Shown here: one piece after another, positions 11,459-19,511 of the stretch
Layout: the number at the start of each line of letters is the position of its first letter
Position numbering within the stretch: position 1 is the stretch's first letter
DNA from: Aspidiotus rigidus
Taxonomy: Eukaryota > Arthropoda > Insecta > Hemiptera > Diaspididae
Direction of reading: 5' to 3'
NCBI GenBank assembly: GCA_035079385.1
Contig: JAVHKY010000046.1
Coordinates: forward strand, 2,604,001 to 2,668,000
Length of the DNA: 64,000 nt
Notes under the pieces: generated by a model
Database searches by the model: none
The model's input: the letters and a program-made list of their open reading frames with translations, nothing else
Told to the model about the DNA's origin: nothing
Made by a program: the position numbers and the translations under genes

Positions 11459-12029
11459 TCGGTAGAATAGGCCCATCGGGTACCATTTTAAGTTACCAGT
11501 GATTATTTTCTGTTGAATATTCAGTTTTCACAGAGGGCAATATTTTCTAATTTTTGGAATGTTAGCGGTTATCGAGTTTTTCAACTGAACCGATTTGAAA
11601 TTTCTAATCGACGTTAAATTTCGATTAGGATAGACATATTGGGTATCATTTTTAGTCGCCAGAGATTTGTTTCTGATGAAAATTAAGTTTTGCAAAGAAA
11701 GCGATAATTTCGAATTTTCAAAATTATGATTTGTAGTCAAGTTTTTCTTCTTAATCAGCATGAAATTCGTAATCGGCGTTAAATTTCGGTTAGGATAGGA
11801 CTATTGGTTACCATTTTTAGTAGCCAGAGATTTTTTTATGATCAAAATCAGGTTTTGCATAAAAGGCGATAGTTTCAAATTTTCGAAATTGTGATTTGTA
11901 GGCCAGTTTTTCTGCTGAATCAGCAAAAAATTCGTAATCTGCGTTAAATTTCGGTTAGGATAGGACTATTGGGTACCACTTTTAGTCGCCAGAGACTTTT
12001 TTCTGATGAAAATTAAGTTTTGCATAGTA
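11459..12029 (+). repeat. Transitional A1-to-A2 monomers, about 3.5
   Basis: Monomer starts fall near 11588, 11756 and 11923. The first still has A1-like GAACCGATTTG at its start and CACAGAGGGCAA just upstream, but its 3' half carries GTTTTGCAAAGAAAGCGATAATTTCG, an A2 feature. The next two have A2-like GAATCAGCA and GTTTTGCATA(A/G). The run stops abruptly in TTTTGCATAGTAAG near 12029, where the non-satellite island begins. Confidence 0.88.
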
Positions 12030-12043
12030 AGTGAGGGACCCTG

Positions 12044-12150
12044 TTTTCAAGTTCCTCTTCATATACATTATAAGAATAGCTCAAAGGTCAAAAATATTTC
12101 AAGTCTCTGAATATTTCCTCAAAAATGATGACCTTACAAAAGTTGGATAG
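12044..12150 (+). repeat. Degenerate direct repeats, left cluster
   Basis: Two stretches begin TTTTCAAGTTCC (12044) and TTTCAAGTCTC (12097). The first is followed by CATTATAAGAATAGCTCAAAGGTCAAAAAT. The same order (TTTCAAGT, C/T-rich stretch, ATAGCTC, AAGTCAAAATTT) reappears at 12705-12830. This is a diverged, non-satellite short repeat family; I do not recognise it. Confidence 0.5.
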
Positions 12151-12225
12151 CTTATGAGTTGAAAATTGTAAAGTCTTTTTGGTCCAAAGTTGGACGCCAA
12201 CGGGCTCGCGCATTTTCTGTTACCA

Positions 12226-12259
12226 TTTGACGGCCTATTAAGAAAACATTGCAAGTCCA
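12226..12259 (+). repeat. Inverted repeat, left arm (34 bp)
   Basis: It begins TTTGACGGCCTATTAAG. Its reverse complement matches 12651-12684 at 32 of 34 positions. The two arms enclose 391 bp. This could be the inner part of a fold-back element or two opposed copies of a short dispersed repeat. Confidence 0.85.
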
Positions 12260-12650
12260 ATTTTGTGCAAAAATGAGATATTAGAGCTGCCTGGTGGTAG
12301 AAGTGGTCCTCTATCGACTAAAACAGTCTCACAGCCAACAGAATAAATTATGAATTCTTATCAAAAGTGATCTTTTCCTACTCAAAATTATCGGAAGTCC
12401 AGACTCCATACCAACGATACTCTTTATTTATGCCGTATTTATCGTATCTCTACTTGATAATTGAAAAAAAAAAAGGTGAAAATATTGTAATAGTCCCAAA
12501 TAAATTGAATGACGTGAAAATTCAGGTGAATAATGGTATATCAGTGTTACCAGAAAGAAAAAACAAAGAAATATATATGTTTACAACACTTCTACCCTCA
12601 GAAACAACACTGGGAAATGTTTTTTTGTCCTCCTGAAAAATTAGGTAAGA
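12260..12650. other. Spacer between inverted-repeat arms; no gene recognised
   Basis: AT-rich sequence with an A12-like run near 12465. It contains a plus-strand open frame of 89 codons (12367-12636) and an overlapping 66-codon frame beginning at 12533. Neither resembles a family I know, and neither has the length or composition to argue for coding. Donor-like AGGTAAGA is at 12643-12650. Confidence 0.4.
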
Positions 12651-12684
12651 TGGACTTACAATGGTTTCTTAATAGGCCGTCAAA
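12651..12684 (-). repeat. Inverted repeat, right arm (34 bp)
   Basis: It ends in TTCTTAATAGGCCGTCAAA, the reverse complement of 12226-12259 with two mismatches. The degenerate TTTCAAGT repeats lie immediately outside both arms, so the whole 12044-12835 segment may be one element. Confidence 0.85.
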
Positions 12685-12701
12685 TATCTTGGGAGTCAAC
12701 A

Positions 12702-12835
12702 TTTTTTCAAGTTCCACCTCCTATTATATATGATACAAAGTCATAATTTTCCAATTCATAGCTCAAGAGCTGAAATTTTTCAAGTCCCCCTCTCATCTTA
12801 TAGCTCGAAAGTCAAAATTTTTCTAAGCCTGTAAC
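12702..12835 (+). repeat. Degenerate direct repeats, right cluster
   Basis: Two units start at TTTCAAGTTCC (12705) and TTTCAAGTCCC (12778), 73 bp apart. They share TATTATAT/TCTTATAG, AGCTC and AAAGTCA(A/T)AATTTT. They are related to the pair at 12044-12150. Confidence 0.55.
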
Positions 12836-13764
12836 TATTTAACCTACATTAGATTGATGATGTCAAAGCCAGACGCGCTTCCGGAGAATGTCCTCCAACA
12901 AAAAAGATAGCGGGTTCCCCGCTCATAATGTGAAAAACAAGGGTGGAGAAAAGAGGGTTTCCCACTAAGCGTTATACAAAAGGACTAAGTTTGTTCAAAC
13001 AGAAGGAGTTGTGGAGGAGCGGGTTATTTGCTCAGGTGAGCACTAATATTGTGCCGTGCGAGAAGAGTGTTGAAAATCTGAGGTAAAGTATAGGTGGTAG
13101 AAGCCAGAAAAGAAATTGGTACCTATCTTAAACAGGGCATCTAATCTCCTGTTGAGCACAACCCAGCCAATTCTTATCAAGTCACTCGGTTGTTGTTGAG
13201 TTTCTTTGGTTCCCATACAAATGTAATGGAAGGATATAGCGCTCTTTGTGAATTCAACTTCCAGTAACAAAGTTGGAACAGATCTTTCCTGGTAGAAGCA
13301 AGAAGAATAAAAATTATAAATTATAAAAAAAAACGCTCGAATGAACCGAAGATTTGGACCTGCGTCAGTCCGCGTGGAAATGTGAGATCAAAAAAAAATA
13401 ATACCTAGGTTACAAAAACTTGATTTTTCTTAATTTTTTTGTATTTTGTTTTCTTAGATCATCATAGTTCAAGTGCAATTACTGTGGGCTAGCGAACCGA
13501 TGATTGGCGGAAGCAAAAAAAAAAATGGCTATGTTTCTTTGTTCAAAACACAAAACTTCTTATACTGAAGAAAAACATGTCAAGATATCAGTCGACGGGG
13601 TTTCCGAGAAATAACTTTCTCTTTTCCATTATTCTCGGCATAAAGGGTAATAAAAAAAAAAATTAGACCGACAGTTTTCAACAGGATAAAATTTTCCAGC
13701 GTTGAGACCTATTATTCATCTGACATTTCCCATCTGTCTTTATGATTCAGACCTCCGACTGGTC
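12836..13764. other. Unassigned sequence
   Basis: I see no gene, RNA or repeat that I can name. Several poly-A stretches occur (for example around 13325, 13390, 13517 and 13650). Donor-like CAGGTGAGC is at 13033-13041. A 75-codon minus-strand frame (13043-13270) has no recognisable motif. Confidence 0.4.
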
Positions 13765-13808
13765 GAGAGTTCTGACAACACAACCCGAGAGTTCTGATAA
13801 CAGAACCC
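13765..13808 (+). repeat. 22-bp tandem duplication
   Basis: GAGAGTTCTGA(C/T)AACA(C/G)AACCC occurs twice back to back (13765-13786 and 13787-13808) with two mismatches. It is not a satellite monomer. Confidence 0.9.
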
Positions 13809-14160
13809 TATCCCTTTGGAATTTCCTAATTGGGACTTATCTTTCATGGTTCACTACCGGTACCTTTGTGATGACTAAGTGATTCATCGGTTATCATTGT
13901 TGTTGTCGTTGGGTAGGCAGGAAAATTCAATCCGGGACCTCAGTACAGCGTTGTTGTCATCAGTGATGGCTGTTTGTGAGTGTCTTTGAATCCCGAGATT
14001 TTAGTACTCCTAATGCGTGTTTGCTAACATGATCGTGCCTGTAATTTTGATGAATTTTTTTCCAAATAATGTTTTCATTTCTGATCGGTATCGTTCCTGT
14101 GTAAATTTTTTTCAAGAAATTTGTTTTACAACTCCGTTTGTGTCGAGTGCTTTGTGTCGT
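13809..14160. other. Unassigned, T/G-rich, 3'-UTR-like sequence
   Basis: No long open frame. The plus strand becomes increasingly T- and GT-rich towards the AATAAA at 14169, as 3' untranslated sequence often does. There is no coding evidence upstream to attach it to. Confidence 0.3.
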
Positions 14161-14168
14161 TTCAGTGA

Positions 14169-14245
14169 AATAAAGAGCTGGTAATAACTCAGTATTTGCT
14201 TATGAAGATTGTGTTTGTCTTTTTGTAATGGTGTATGTTGTGCTG
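14169..14245 (+). promoter_or_regulatory. Possible polyadenylation region
   Basis: AATAAA lies at 14169-14174. It is followed about 35-70 bp later by a GT/T-rich stretch (GTGTTTGTCTTTTTG, then GGTGTATGTTGTGCTG), the usual order of a hexamer and downstream GU-rich element in animals. This would mean a plus-strand transcript ends near 14190-14205. A hexamer is common by chance in AT-rich DNA, so only the combination is suggestive. Confidence 0.4.
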
Positions 14246-14737
14246 CAGTATATGAGTATATGGAGGATAACTGATGATGATGTTCTAGTATGAGGTAAGA
14301 TTTTTTTTTTCACTTTTGTATCATACGCTAAGGTCATTGACATTAGGCTGCCAATCTGAGTAAGCTTGAATCATCTGACAGTCTTGAGTGTGTGTATACG
14401 TGCATGATAGGTGTGTAAAGGTACACCATGTTACTTACCGTACACGTGACTCGATAATGCAAATGAAACACGAAAATGTCAAAATGTTCATAATTGAACA
14501 TCATGTCATTAGAAAAATGAATTGCAATCCATAATATTCCTTAACTTTCAATTGTAAAGACGTGAGTTACTTGTCTGAATAACATTCTGAAGATTCGTCT
14601 GCCAACCAAGATGTTTGATAGAAAAGTAAAGAAGGCCAAATTGTTTGTAAACTCATCATTGTTTACAAAAATTTTGAAAAATCCCACCGTACACCTGTTT
14701 TTGTTGTGCACGACGCTAGCGCTACTTGCTACGTGCA
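14246..14737. other. Unassigned sequence
   Basis: It contains a donor-like GAGGTAAGA at 14292-14300 followed by T10, and GT/AC-rich short tracts near 14386-14450. A 65-codon minus-strand frame (14541-14738) shows no family signature. Nothing else is recognisable. Confidence 0.35.
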
Positions 14738-14775
14738 ATCTCGATGAATTACTAACATCTCGATGAATTACTAAC
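14738..14775 (+). repeat. Perfect 19-bp tandem duplication
   Basis: ATCTCGATGAATTACTAAC at 14738-14756 is repeated without a mismatch at 14757-14775. It is a recent small duplication. Confidence 0.95.
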
Positions 14776-14843
14776 GGCTTGTACCATAATTCGACCCAAA
14801 GAAATTAATTTCAAATGACTTGAAAGAATTAAGCCATCTCTTA

Positions 14844-15030
14844 GGCGCGGATCTACGGGGGAGGGGGGAGGGGGGGAGATTCCTCCCTCCCCTAAAACTT
14901 CTCAAAAACCCAAACAACAACAACAAAAAAACTGTAGTTTTGAAGAGAATGTAAAAAAGAGGTCCTTCAGACTTTTTTTGGATTATTTCCCCTCCCCCCT
15001 AAAAAAAATATGATCGTCTGGATCCGCGCC
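14844..15030. mobile_element. MITE-like non-autonomous DNA element, 187 bp
   Basis: The ends are inverted: GGCGCGGATC at 14844-14853 and GATCCGCGCC at 15021-15030 are exact 10-bp reverse complements. The similarity continues weakly inward: G-rich runs on the left correspond to CCCCTCCCCCC at 14989-14999 on the right. The flanks read ATCTCTTA (14836-14843) and ATCTCTAT (15033-15040), a possible degraded 8-bp target duplication if two bases at the right edge belong to the element. The interior is A-rich and non-coding. An 8-bp duplication would suit hAT- or P-type transposases, but the superfamily is inference. Confidence 0.6.
14857..14876 (+). other. G-quadruplex-prone tract with adjacent complementary C-run
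   Basis: Three G runs of 5, 6 and 7 are separated by single A residues. Because the longer runs can be split, four or more GGG tracts are available. The following CCTCCCTCCCC (14882-14892) can instead pair with the G tract as a hairpin. This is extreme local composition against an AT-rich background. Confidence 0.7.
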
Positions 15031-15133
15031 CGATCTCTATAGGTTAAAAGTTTTAGAATCAGGAAAAGAGTAACTTGCACTAGAATTATTCTTAGGTCAT
15101 TCAAAAGAGAGCTATTTTACAAACTGAACAGAA

Positions 15134-15212
15134 CTTCTTCTTCCTTCTTACTCCTTCTTTTTCTTTTTCTTTCTCTTTTTCATTTTCTTTTTCTTTTTCC
15201 TTCTTCTTCTTT
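15134..15212 (+). repeat. Polypyrimidine (CTT/TTTTTC) tract
   Basis: Nearly pure C/T over 79 bp, with isolated A residues at 15150 and 15182. It is built of CTT and TTTTTC motifs. Read on the minus strand it yields a Lys/Glu-rich frame (15101-15334), which is a by-product of the tract. Such mirror-like tracts can form triplex DNA or act as splicing pyrimidine tracts. Confidence 0.85.
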
Positions 15213-15395
15213 GATATCCCCCTCGAAATTGTCAAATGATTGAGAGCGAGACGGGAGCAATTTGAGGAAAATGTGTAGAAAAATGTCGACATCCAAGCTA
15301 TAGAGGGGAAAGGACTGGAGAGAGTTGTTACCACCTTGACCTTCGTCAGATTTGAAATAATTTTGATCCTGACCTACATTGAGAACTCGGCTACC
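15213..15395. other. Unassigned sequence
   Basis: Mixed-composition sequence with no recognisable gene or repeat. It leads into the TATA-like and splice-like signals just before the A2 array. Confidence 0.3.
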
Positions 15396-15403
15396 TATAT
15401 AAG
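15396..15403 (+). promoter_or_regulatory. TATA-box-like sequence
   Basis: TATATAAG lies in a locally less AT-rich context (ACTCGGCTACC upstream). If used, initiation would fall near 15425-15435, just before the satellite edge. The match is good but short, and no downstream gene is seen. Confidence 0.25.
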
Positions 15404-15439
15404 ATTGTTGAATTTCAATAAAGCTAATTGATATTCCTT

Positions 15440-15484
15440 AAATTTTCTTCTATTTCCAGGTTTGAAGTGTTCCGGTCGGTGAGT
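15440..15484 (+). other. Possible 3' splice site, 19-bp exon and 5' splice site
   Basis: AAATTTTCTTCTATTTCCAG ends at 15459 and looks like a good acceptor. Nineteen bases later GTGAGT begins at 15479, a consensus donor preceded by CG. The enclosed 15460-15478 would be a micro-exon, or the acceptor and donor belong to alternative events. A donor-like AG/GTAAGA at 14295 could pair with this acceptor. Coding support is absent. Confidence 0.25.
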
Positions 15485-15507
15485 GATTCGAAACCTTTTA
15501 TTGTTTG

Positions 15508-16073
15508 TCAGCTGAATCAATATGGAATTTGTAATCTGCGTTAAATTTTGGTTAGGATGGGACTATTGGGTACAATTGTAAGTCGCCGGAGATTTTTCTC
15601 TGATGAAAATTAATTTTTGCAAAGAGAGCGATAATTTCGAATTTTCAAAATTGTGATTTGTAGTCAAGTTTTTCTGCTGAATCAGCATAAAATTCGTAAT
15701 CTGCGTTAAATTTCAGTTAGGATAGGACTATTGGGTTCCACTTTTAGTTACCAGAGATTTTTTTATGATGAAAATTAGGTTTTGCATAAAAGGCGATACA
15801 TTCGAATTTTCGAAATTGTGATCTGTAGTCAGGTTTTTCTGCTGAATCAGCATAAAATTCGTAATCTGCGTTAAATTTCAGTTAGGGTAGGACTATTGGG
15901 TTCCACTTTTAGTTACCAGAGATTTTTTTATGATGAAAATTAAGTTTTGCATAGAAAGCGATAATGTCGAATTTTCGAAATTGTGATTTGTAGTCAAGTT
16001 TTTTTGCTGAATCAGCATGAAATTCGTAATCTGCGTTAAATTTCGGTTAGGATAGGACTATTGGGTATCATTT
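15508..16073 (+). repeat. Diverged edge of the A2 array, about 3.4 monomers
   Basis: Monomer starts fall at about 15511, 15676, 15841 and 16006 (GCTGAATC). These copies carry several private differences, for example GTACAATTGTAAGTCGCCGG, CTTTTAGTTACCAG and TTTGCATAAAAGGCGATA. The core monomers differ from each other at only a few sites. Higher divergence at the border is typical of reduced homogenisation at array edges. Confidence 0.92.
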
Positions 16074-16123
16074 TTAGTCGCCAGTAATTTTTTTCTGATG
16101 AAAATTAAGTTTTGCATAGAAAG

Positions 16124-16140
16124 CGATAATTAAATTGTGA
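16124..16140 (+). repeat. A2 monomer with an 11-bp deletion in the dyad
   Basis: GATAATTAAATTGTGAT replaces the usual GATAATTTCGA...GAAATTGTGAT. Eleven bases are lost, precisely the central dyad. Monomer starts 16006 and 16160 are therefore 154 bp apart instead of 165. It is the only monomer in the core array that lacks the dyad. Confidence 0.9.
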
Positions 16141-16706
16141 TTTGTAGTCAAGTTTTTTTGCTGAATCAGCATGAAATTCGTAATCTGCGTTAAATTTCGG
16201 TTAGGATAGGACTTTTGGGTATCATTTTTAGTCGCCAGTAATTTTTTTCTGATGAAAACTAAGTTTTGCATAGAAAGCGATAATTTCAAATTTTCGAAAT
16301 TGTGATTTGTAGTCAAGTTTTTTTGCTGAATCAGCATGAAATTCGTAATCTGCGTTAAATTTCGGTTAGGATAGGACTTTTGGGTATCATTTTTAGTCGC
16401 CAGTAATTTTTTTCTGATGAAAATTAAGTTTTGCATAGAAAGCGATAATTTCGAATTTTCGAAATTGTGATTTGTAGTCAAGTTTTTTTGCTGAATCAGC
16501 ATGAAATTCGTAATCTGCGTTAAATTTCGGTTAGGATAGGACTTTTGGGTATCATTTTTAGTCGCCAGTAATTTTTTTCTGATGAAAATTAAGTTTTGCA
16601 TAGAAAGCGATAATTTCGAATTTTCGAAATTGTGATTTGTAGTCAAGTTTTTTTGCTGAATCAGCATGAAATTCGTAATATGCGTTAAATTTCGGTTAGG
16701 ATAGGA

Positions 16707-17201
16707 CTATTGGGTATCATTTTTAGTCGCCAGTAATTTTTTTCTGATGAAAATTAAGTTTTGCATAGAAAGCGATAATTTCGAATTTTCGAAATTGTGA
16801 TTTGTAGTCAAGTTTTTTTGCTGAATCTGCATGAAATTCGTAATCTGCGTTAAATTTCGGTTAGGATAGGACTTTTGGGTATCATTTTTAGTCGCCAGTA
16901 ATTTTTTTCTGATGACAATTAAGTTTTGCATAGAAAGCGATAATTTCGAATTTTCGAAATTGTGATTTGTAGTCAAGTTTTTTTGCTGAATCAGCATGAA
17001 ATTCGTAATCTGCGTTAAATTTCGGTTAGGATAGGACTTTTGGGTATCATTTTTAGTCGCCAGTAATTTTTTTCTGATGAAAATTAAGTTTTGCATAGAA
17101 AGCGATAATTTCGAATTCTTGAAATTGTGATTTGTAGTCAAGTTTCTTTGCTGAATCAGCATGAAATTCGTAATATGCGTTAAATTTCGGTTAGGATAGG
17201 A
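16707..17201 (+). repeat. Three-monomer (495-bp) duplication, left copy
   Basis: The monomer variants at 16707-17162 match those at 17202-17657 one by one: dyad variant, the GATGACAATT change in the second monomer, and GAATTCTTG in the third. This indicates a 495-bp tandem duplication next to the 14-monomer block. Confidence 0.75.
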
Positions 17202-19511
17202 CTATTGGGTATCATTTTTAGTCGCCAGTAATTTTTTTCTGATGAAAATTAAGTTTTGCATAGAAAGCGATAATTTCGAATTTTCGAAATTGTGATTTGT
17301 AGTCAAGTTTTTTTGCTGAATCTGCATGAAATTCGTAATCTGCGTTAAATTTCGGTTAGGATAGGACTTTTGGGTATCATTTTTAGTCGCCAGTAATTTT
17401 TTTCTGATGACAATTAAGTTTTGCATAGAAAGCGATAATTTCGAATTTTCGAAATTGTGATTTGTAGTCAAGTTTTTTTGCTGAATCAGCATGAAATTCG
17501 TAATCTGCGTTAAATTTCGGTTAGGATAGGACTTTTGGGTATCATTTTTAGTCGCCAGTAATTTTTTTCTGATGAAAATTAAGTTTTGCATAGAAAGCGA
17601 TAATTTCGAATTCTTGAAATTGTGATTTGTAGTCAAGTTTCTTTGCTGAATCTGCATGAAATTCGTAATCTGCGTTAAATTTCGGTTAGGATAGGACTTT
17701 TGGGTATCATTTTTAGTCGCCAGTAATTTTTTTCTGATGAAAATTAAGTTTTGCATAGAAAGCGATAATTTCGAATTTTTGAAATTGTGATTTGTAGTCA
17801 AGTTTCTTTGCTGAATCTGCATGAAATTCGTAATCTGCGTTAAATTTCGGTTAGGATAGGACTTTTGGGTATCATTTTTAGTCGCCAGTAATTTTTTTCT
17901 GATGAAAATTAAGTTTTGCATAGAAAGCGATAATTTCGAATTTTCGAAATTGTGATTTGTAGTCAAGTTTTTTTGCTGAATCAGCATGAAATTCGTAATC
18001 TGCGTTAAATTTCGGTTAAAATAGGACTTTTGGGTATCATTTTTAGTCGCCAGTAATTTTTTTCTGATGAAAATTAAGTTTTGCATAGAAAGCGATAATT
18101 TCGAATTTTCGAAATTGTGATTTGTAGTCAAGTTTTTTTGCTGAATCAGCATGAAATTCGTAATCTGCGTTAAATTTCGGTTAAAATAGGACTTTTGGGT
18201 ATCATTTTTAGTCGCCAGTAATTTTTTTCTGATGAAAATTAAGTTTTGCATAGAAAGCGATAATTTCGTATTTTGGAAATTGTGATTTGTTGTCATCTTT
18301 TTTTGCTGAATCAGCATGAAATTCGTAATCTGCGTTAAATTTCGGTTAGGATAGGACTTTTGGGTATCATTTTTAGTCGCCAGTAATTTTTTTCTGATGA
18401 AAATTAAGTTTTGCATAGAAAGCGATAATTTCGAATTTTTGAAATTGTGATTTGTAGTCAAGTTTCTTTGCTGAATCTGCATGAAATTCGTAATCTGCGT
18501 TAAATTTCGGTTAGGATAGGACTTTTGGGTATCATTTTTAGTCGCCAGTAATTTTTTTCTGACGAAAATTAAGTTTTGCATAGAAAGCGATAATTTCGAA
18601 TTTTCGAAATTGTGATTTGTAGTCATGTTTTTTTGCTGAATCAGCCTAAAATTCGTAATATGCGTTAAATTTCGGTTAGGATAGGACTATTGGGTATCAT
18701 TTTTAGTCGCCAGTAATTTTTTTCTGATGAAAATTAAGTTTTGCATAGAAAGCGATAATTTCGTATTTTGGAAATTGTGATTTGTAGTCATGTTTTTTTG
18801 CTGAATCAGCATGAAATTCGTAATCTGCGTTAAATTTCGGTTAGGATAGGACTTTTGGGTATCATTTTTAGTCGCCAGTAATTTTTTTCTGATGAAAATT
18901 AAGTTTTGCATAGAAAGCGATAATTTCGAATTTTTGAAATTGTGATTTGTAGTCAAGTTTTTTTGCTGAATCAGCATGAAATTCGTAATCTGCGTTAAAT
19001 TTCGGTTAGGATAGGACTTTTGGGTATCATTTTTAGTCGCCAGTAATTTTTTTCTGATGAAAATTAAGTTTTGCATAGAAAGCGATAATTTCGAATTTTT
19101 GAAATTGTGATTTGTAGTCAAGTTTTTTTGCTGAATCAGCATGAAATTCGTAATATGCGTTAAATTTCGGTTAGGATAGGACTATTGGGTATCATTTTTA
19201 GTCGCCAGTAATTTTTTTCTGATGAAAATTAAGTTTTGCATAGAAAGCGATAATTTCGAATTTTCGAAATTGTGATTTGTAGTCAAGTTTTTTTGCTGAA
19301 TCAGCATGAAATTCGTAATCTGCGTTAAATTTCGGTTAGGATAGGACTTTTGGGTATCATTTTTAGTCGCCAGTAATTTTTTTCTGATGAAAATTAAGTT
19401 TTGCATAGAAAGCGATAATTTCGAATTTTCGAAATTGTGATTTGTAGTCAAGTTTTTTTGCTGAATCAGCATGAAATTCGTAATATGCGTTAAATTTCGG
19501 TTAGGATAGGA
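17202..19511 (+). repeat. 14-monomer HOR (2310 bp), copy a
   Basis: Diagnostic monomers in order include GATGACAATT (17408), GAATTCTTGAAAT (17610), two GGTTAAAATAGG monomers (18015, 18180), TGTTGTCATC (18288), GACGAAAATT (18562) and CAGCCTAAAATTCG (18637). The same series begins again at 19512 and at 38158. The block is 14 x 165 bp. Confidence 0.9.

Larger units (their letters stand above)
12030..15507. other. Non-satellite island inside the satellite
   Basis: No A or B monomer landmark occurs across these 3478 bp, while both flanks are A2-type repeat in the same orientation. On the left the monomer breaks after GCATAGTAAG. On the right it resumes at GTCAGCTGAATC, so about 50 bp of a monomer (the dyad segment) is missing or unrecognisable. 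This is therefore not a clean insertion. The composition is more varied than the satellite, with local G-rich, pyrimidine-rich and A-rich tracts. Open frames are short (89 codons at most) and I recognise no protein family. Individual elements are listed separately. Confidence 0.85.

Noticed and set aside
1..12029. Ribosomal intergenic spacer or histone-type tandem gene cluster
   Set aside because: No rRNA, histone or other gene segment occurs in any repeat unit; the units consist wholly of A and B monomers.
12367..12733. Overlapping 89- and 66-codon plus-strand frames
   Set aside because: Short, AT-rich, without a family signature, and located between inverted-repeat arms of a probable non-coding element. 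The AGGTAAGA at 12643 could be a donor but there is no partner evidence.
13043..13270. 75-codon minus-strand frame
   Set aside because: No motif of reverse transcriptase, transposase or other families is visible; the length is within chance expectation.
14541..14738. 65-codon minus-strand frame
   Set aside because: Chance-length frame with no recognisable motif, and part of the sequence abuts the 19-bp duplication.
15101..15334. Lys/Glu-rich 77-codon minus-strand frame
   Set aside because: It is the translation of the polypyrimidine tract at 15134-15212 and so reflects composition, not coding.
15417..15422. AATAAA as a second polyadenylation signal
   Set aside because: It lies 14 bp after a TATA-like motif and before an acceptor-like site, with no GT-rich downstream element. 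It is most likely chance in AT-rich DNA.
12030..15507. LTR retrotransposon or LINE insertion as origin of the island
   Set aside because: No long terminal direct repeats at the borders, no poly-A tail at a border with target duplication, and no reverse transcriptase or integrase motif in any frame given.
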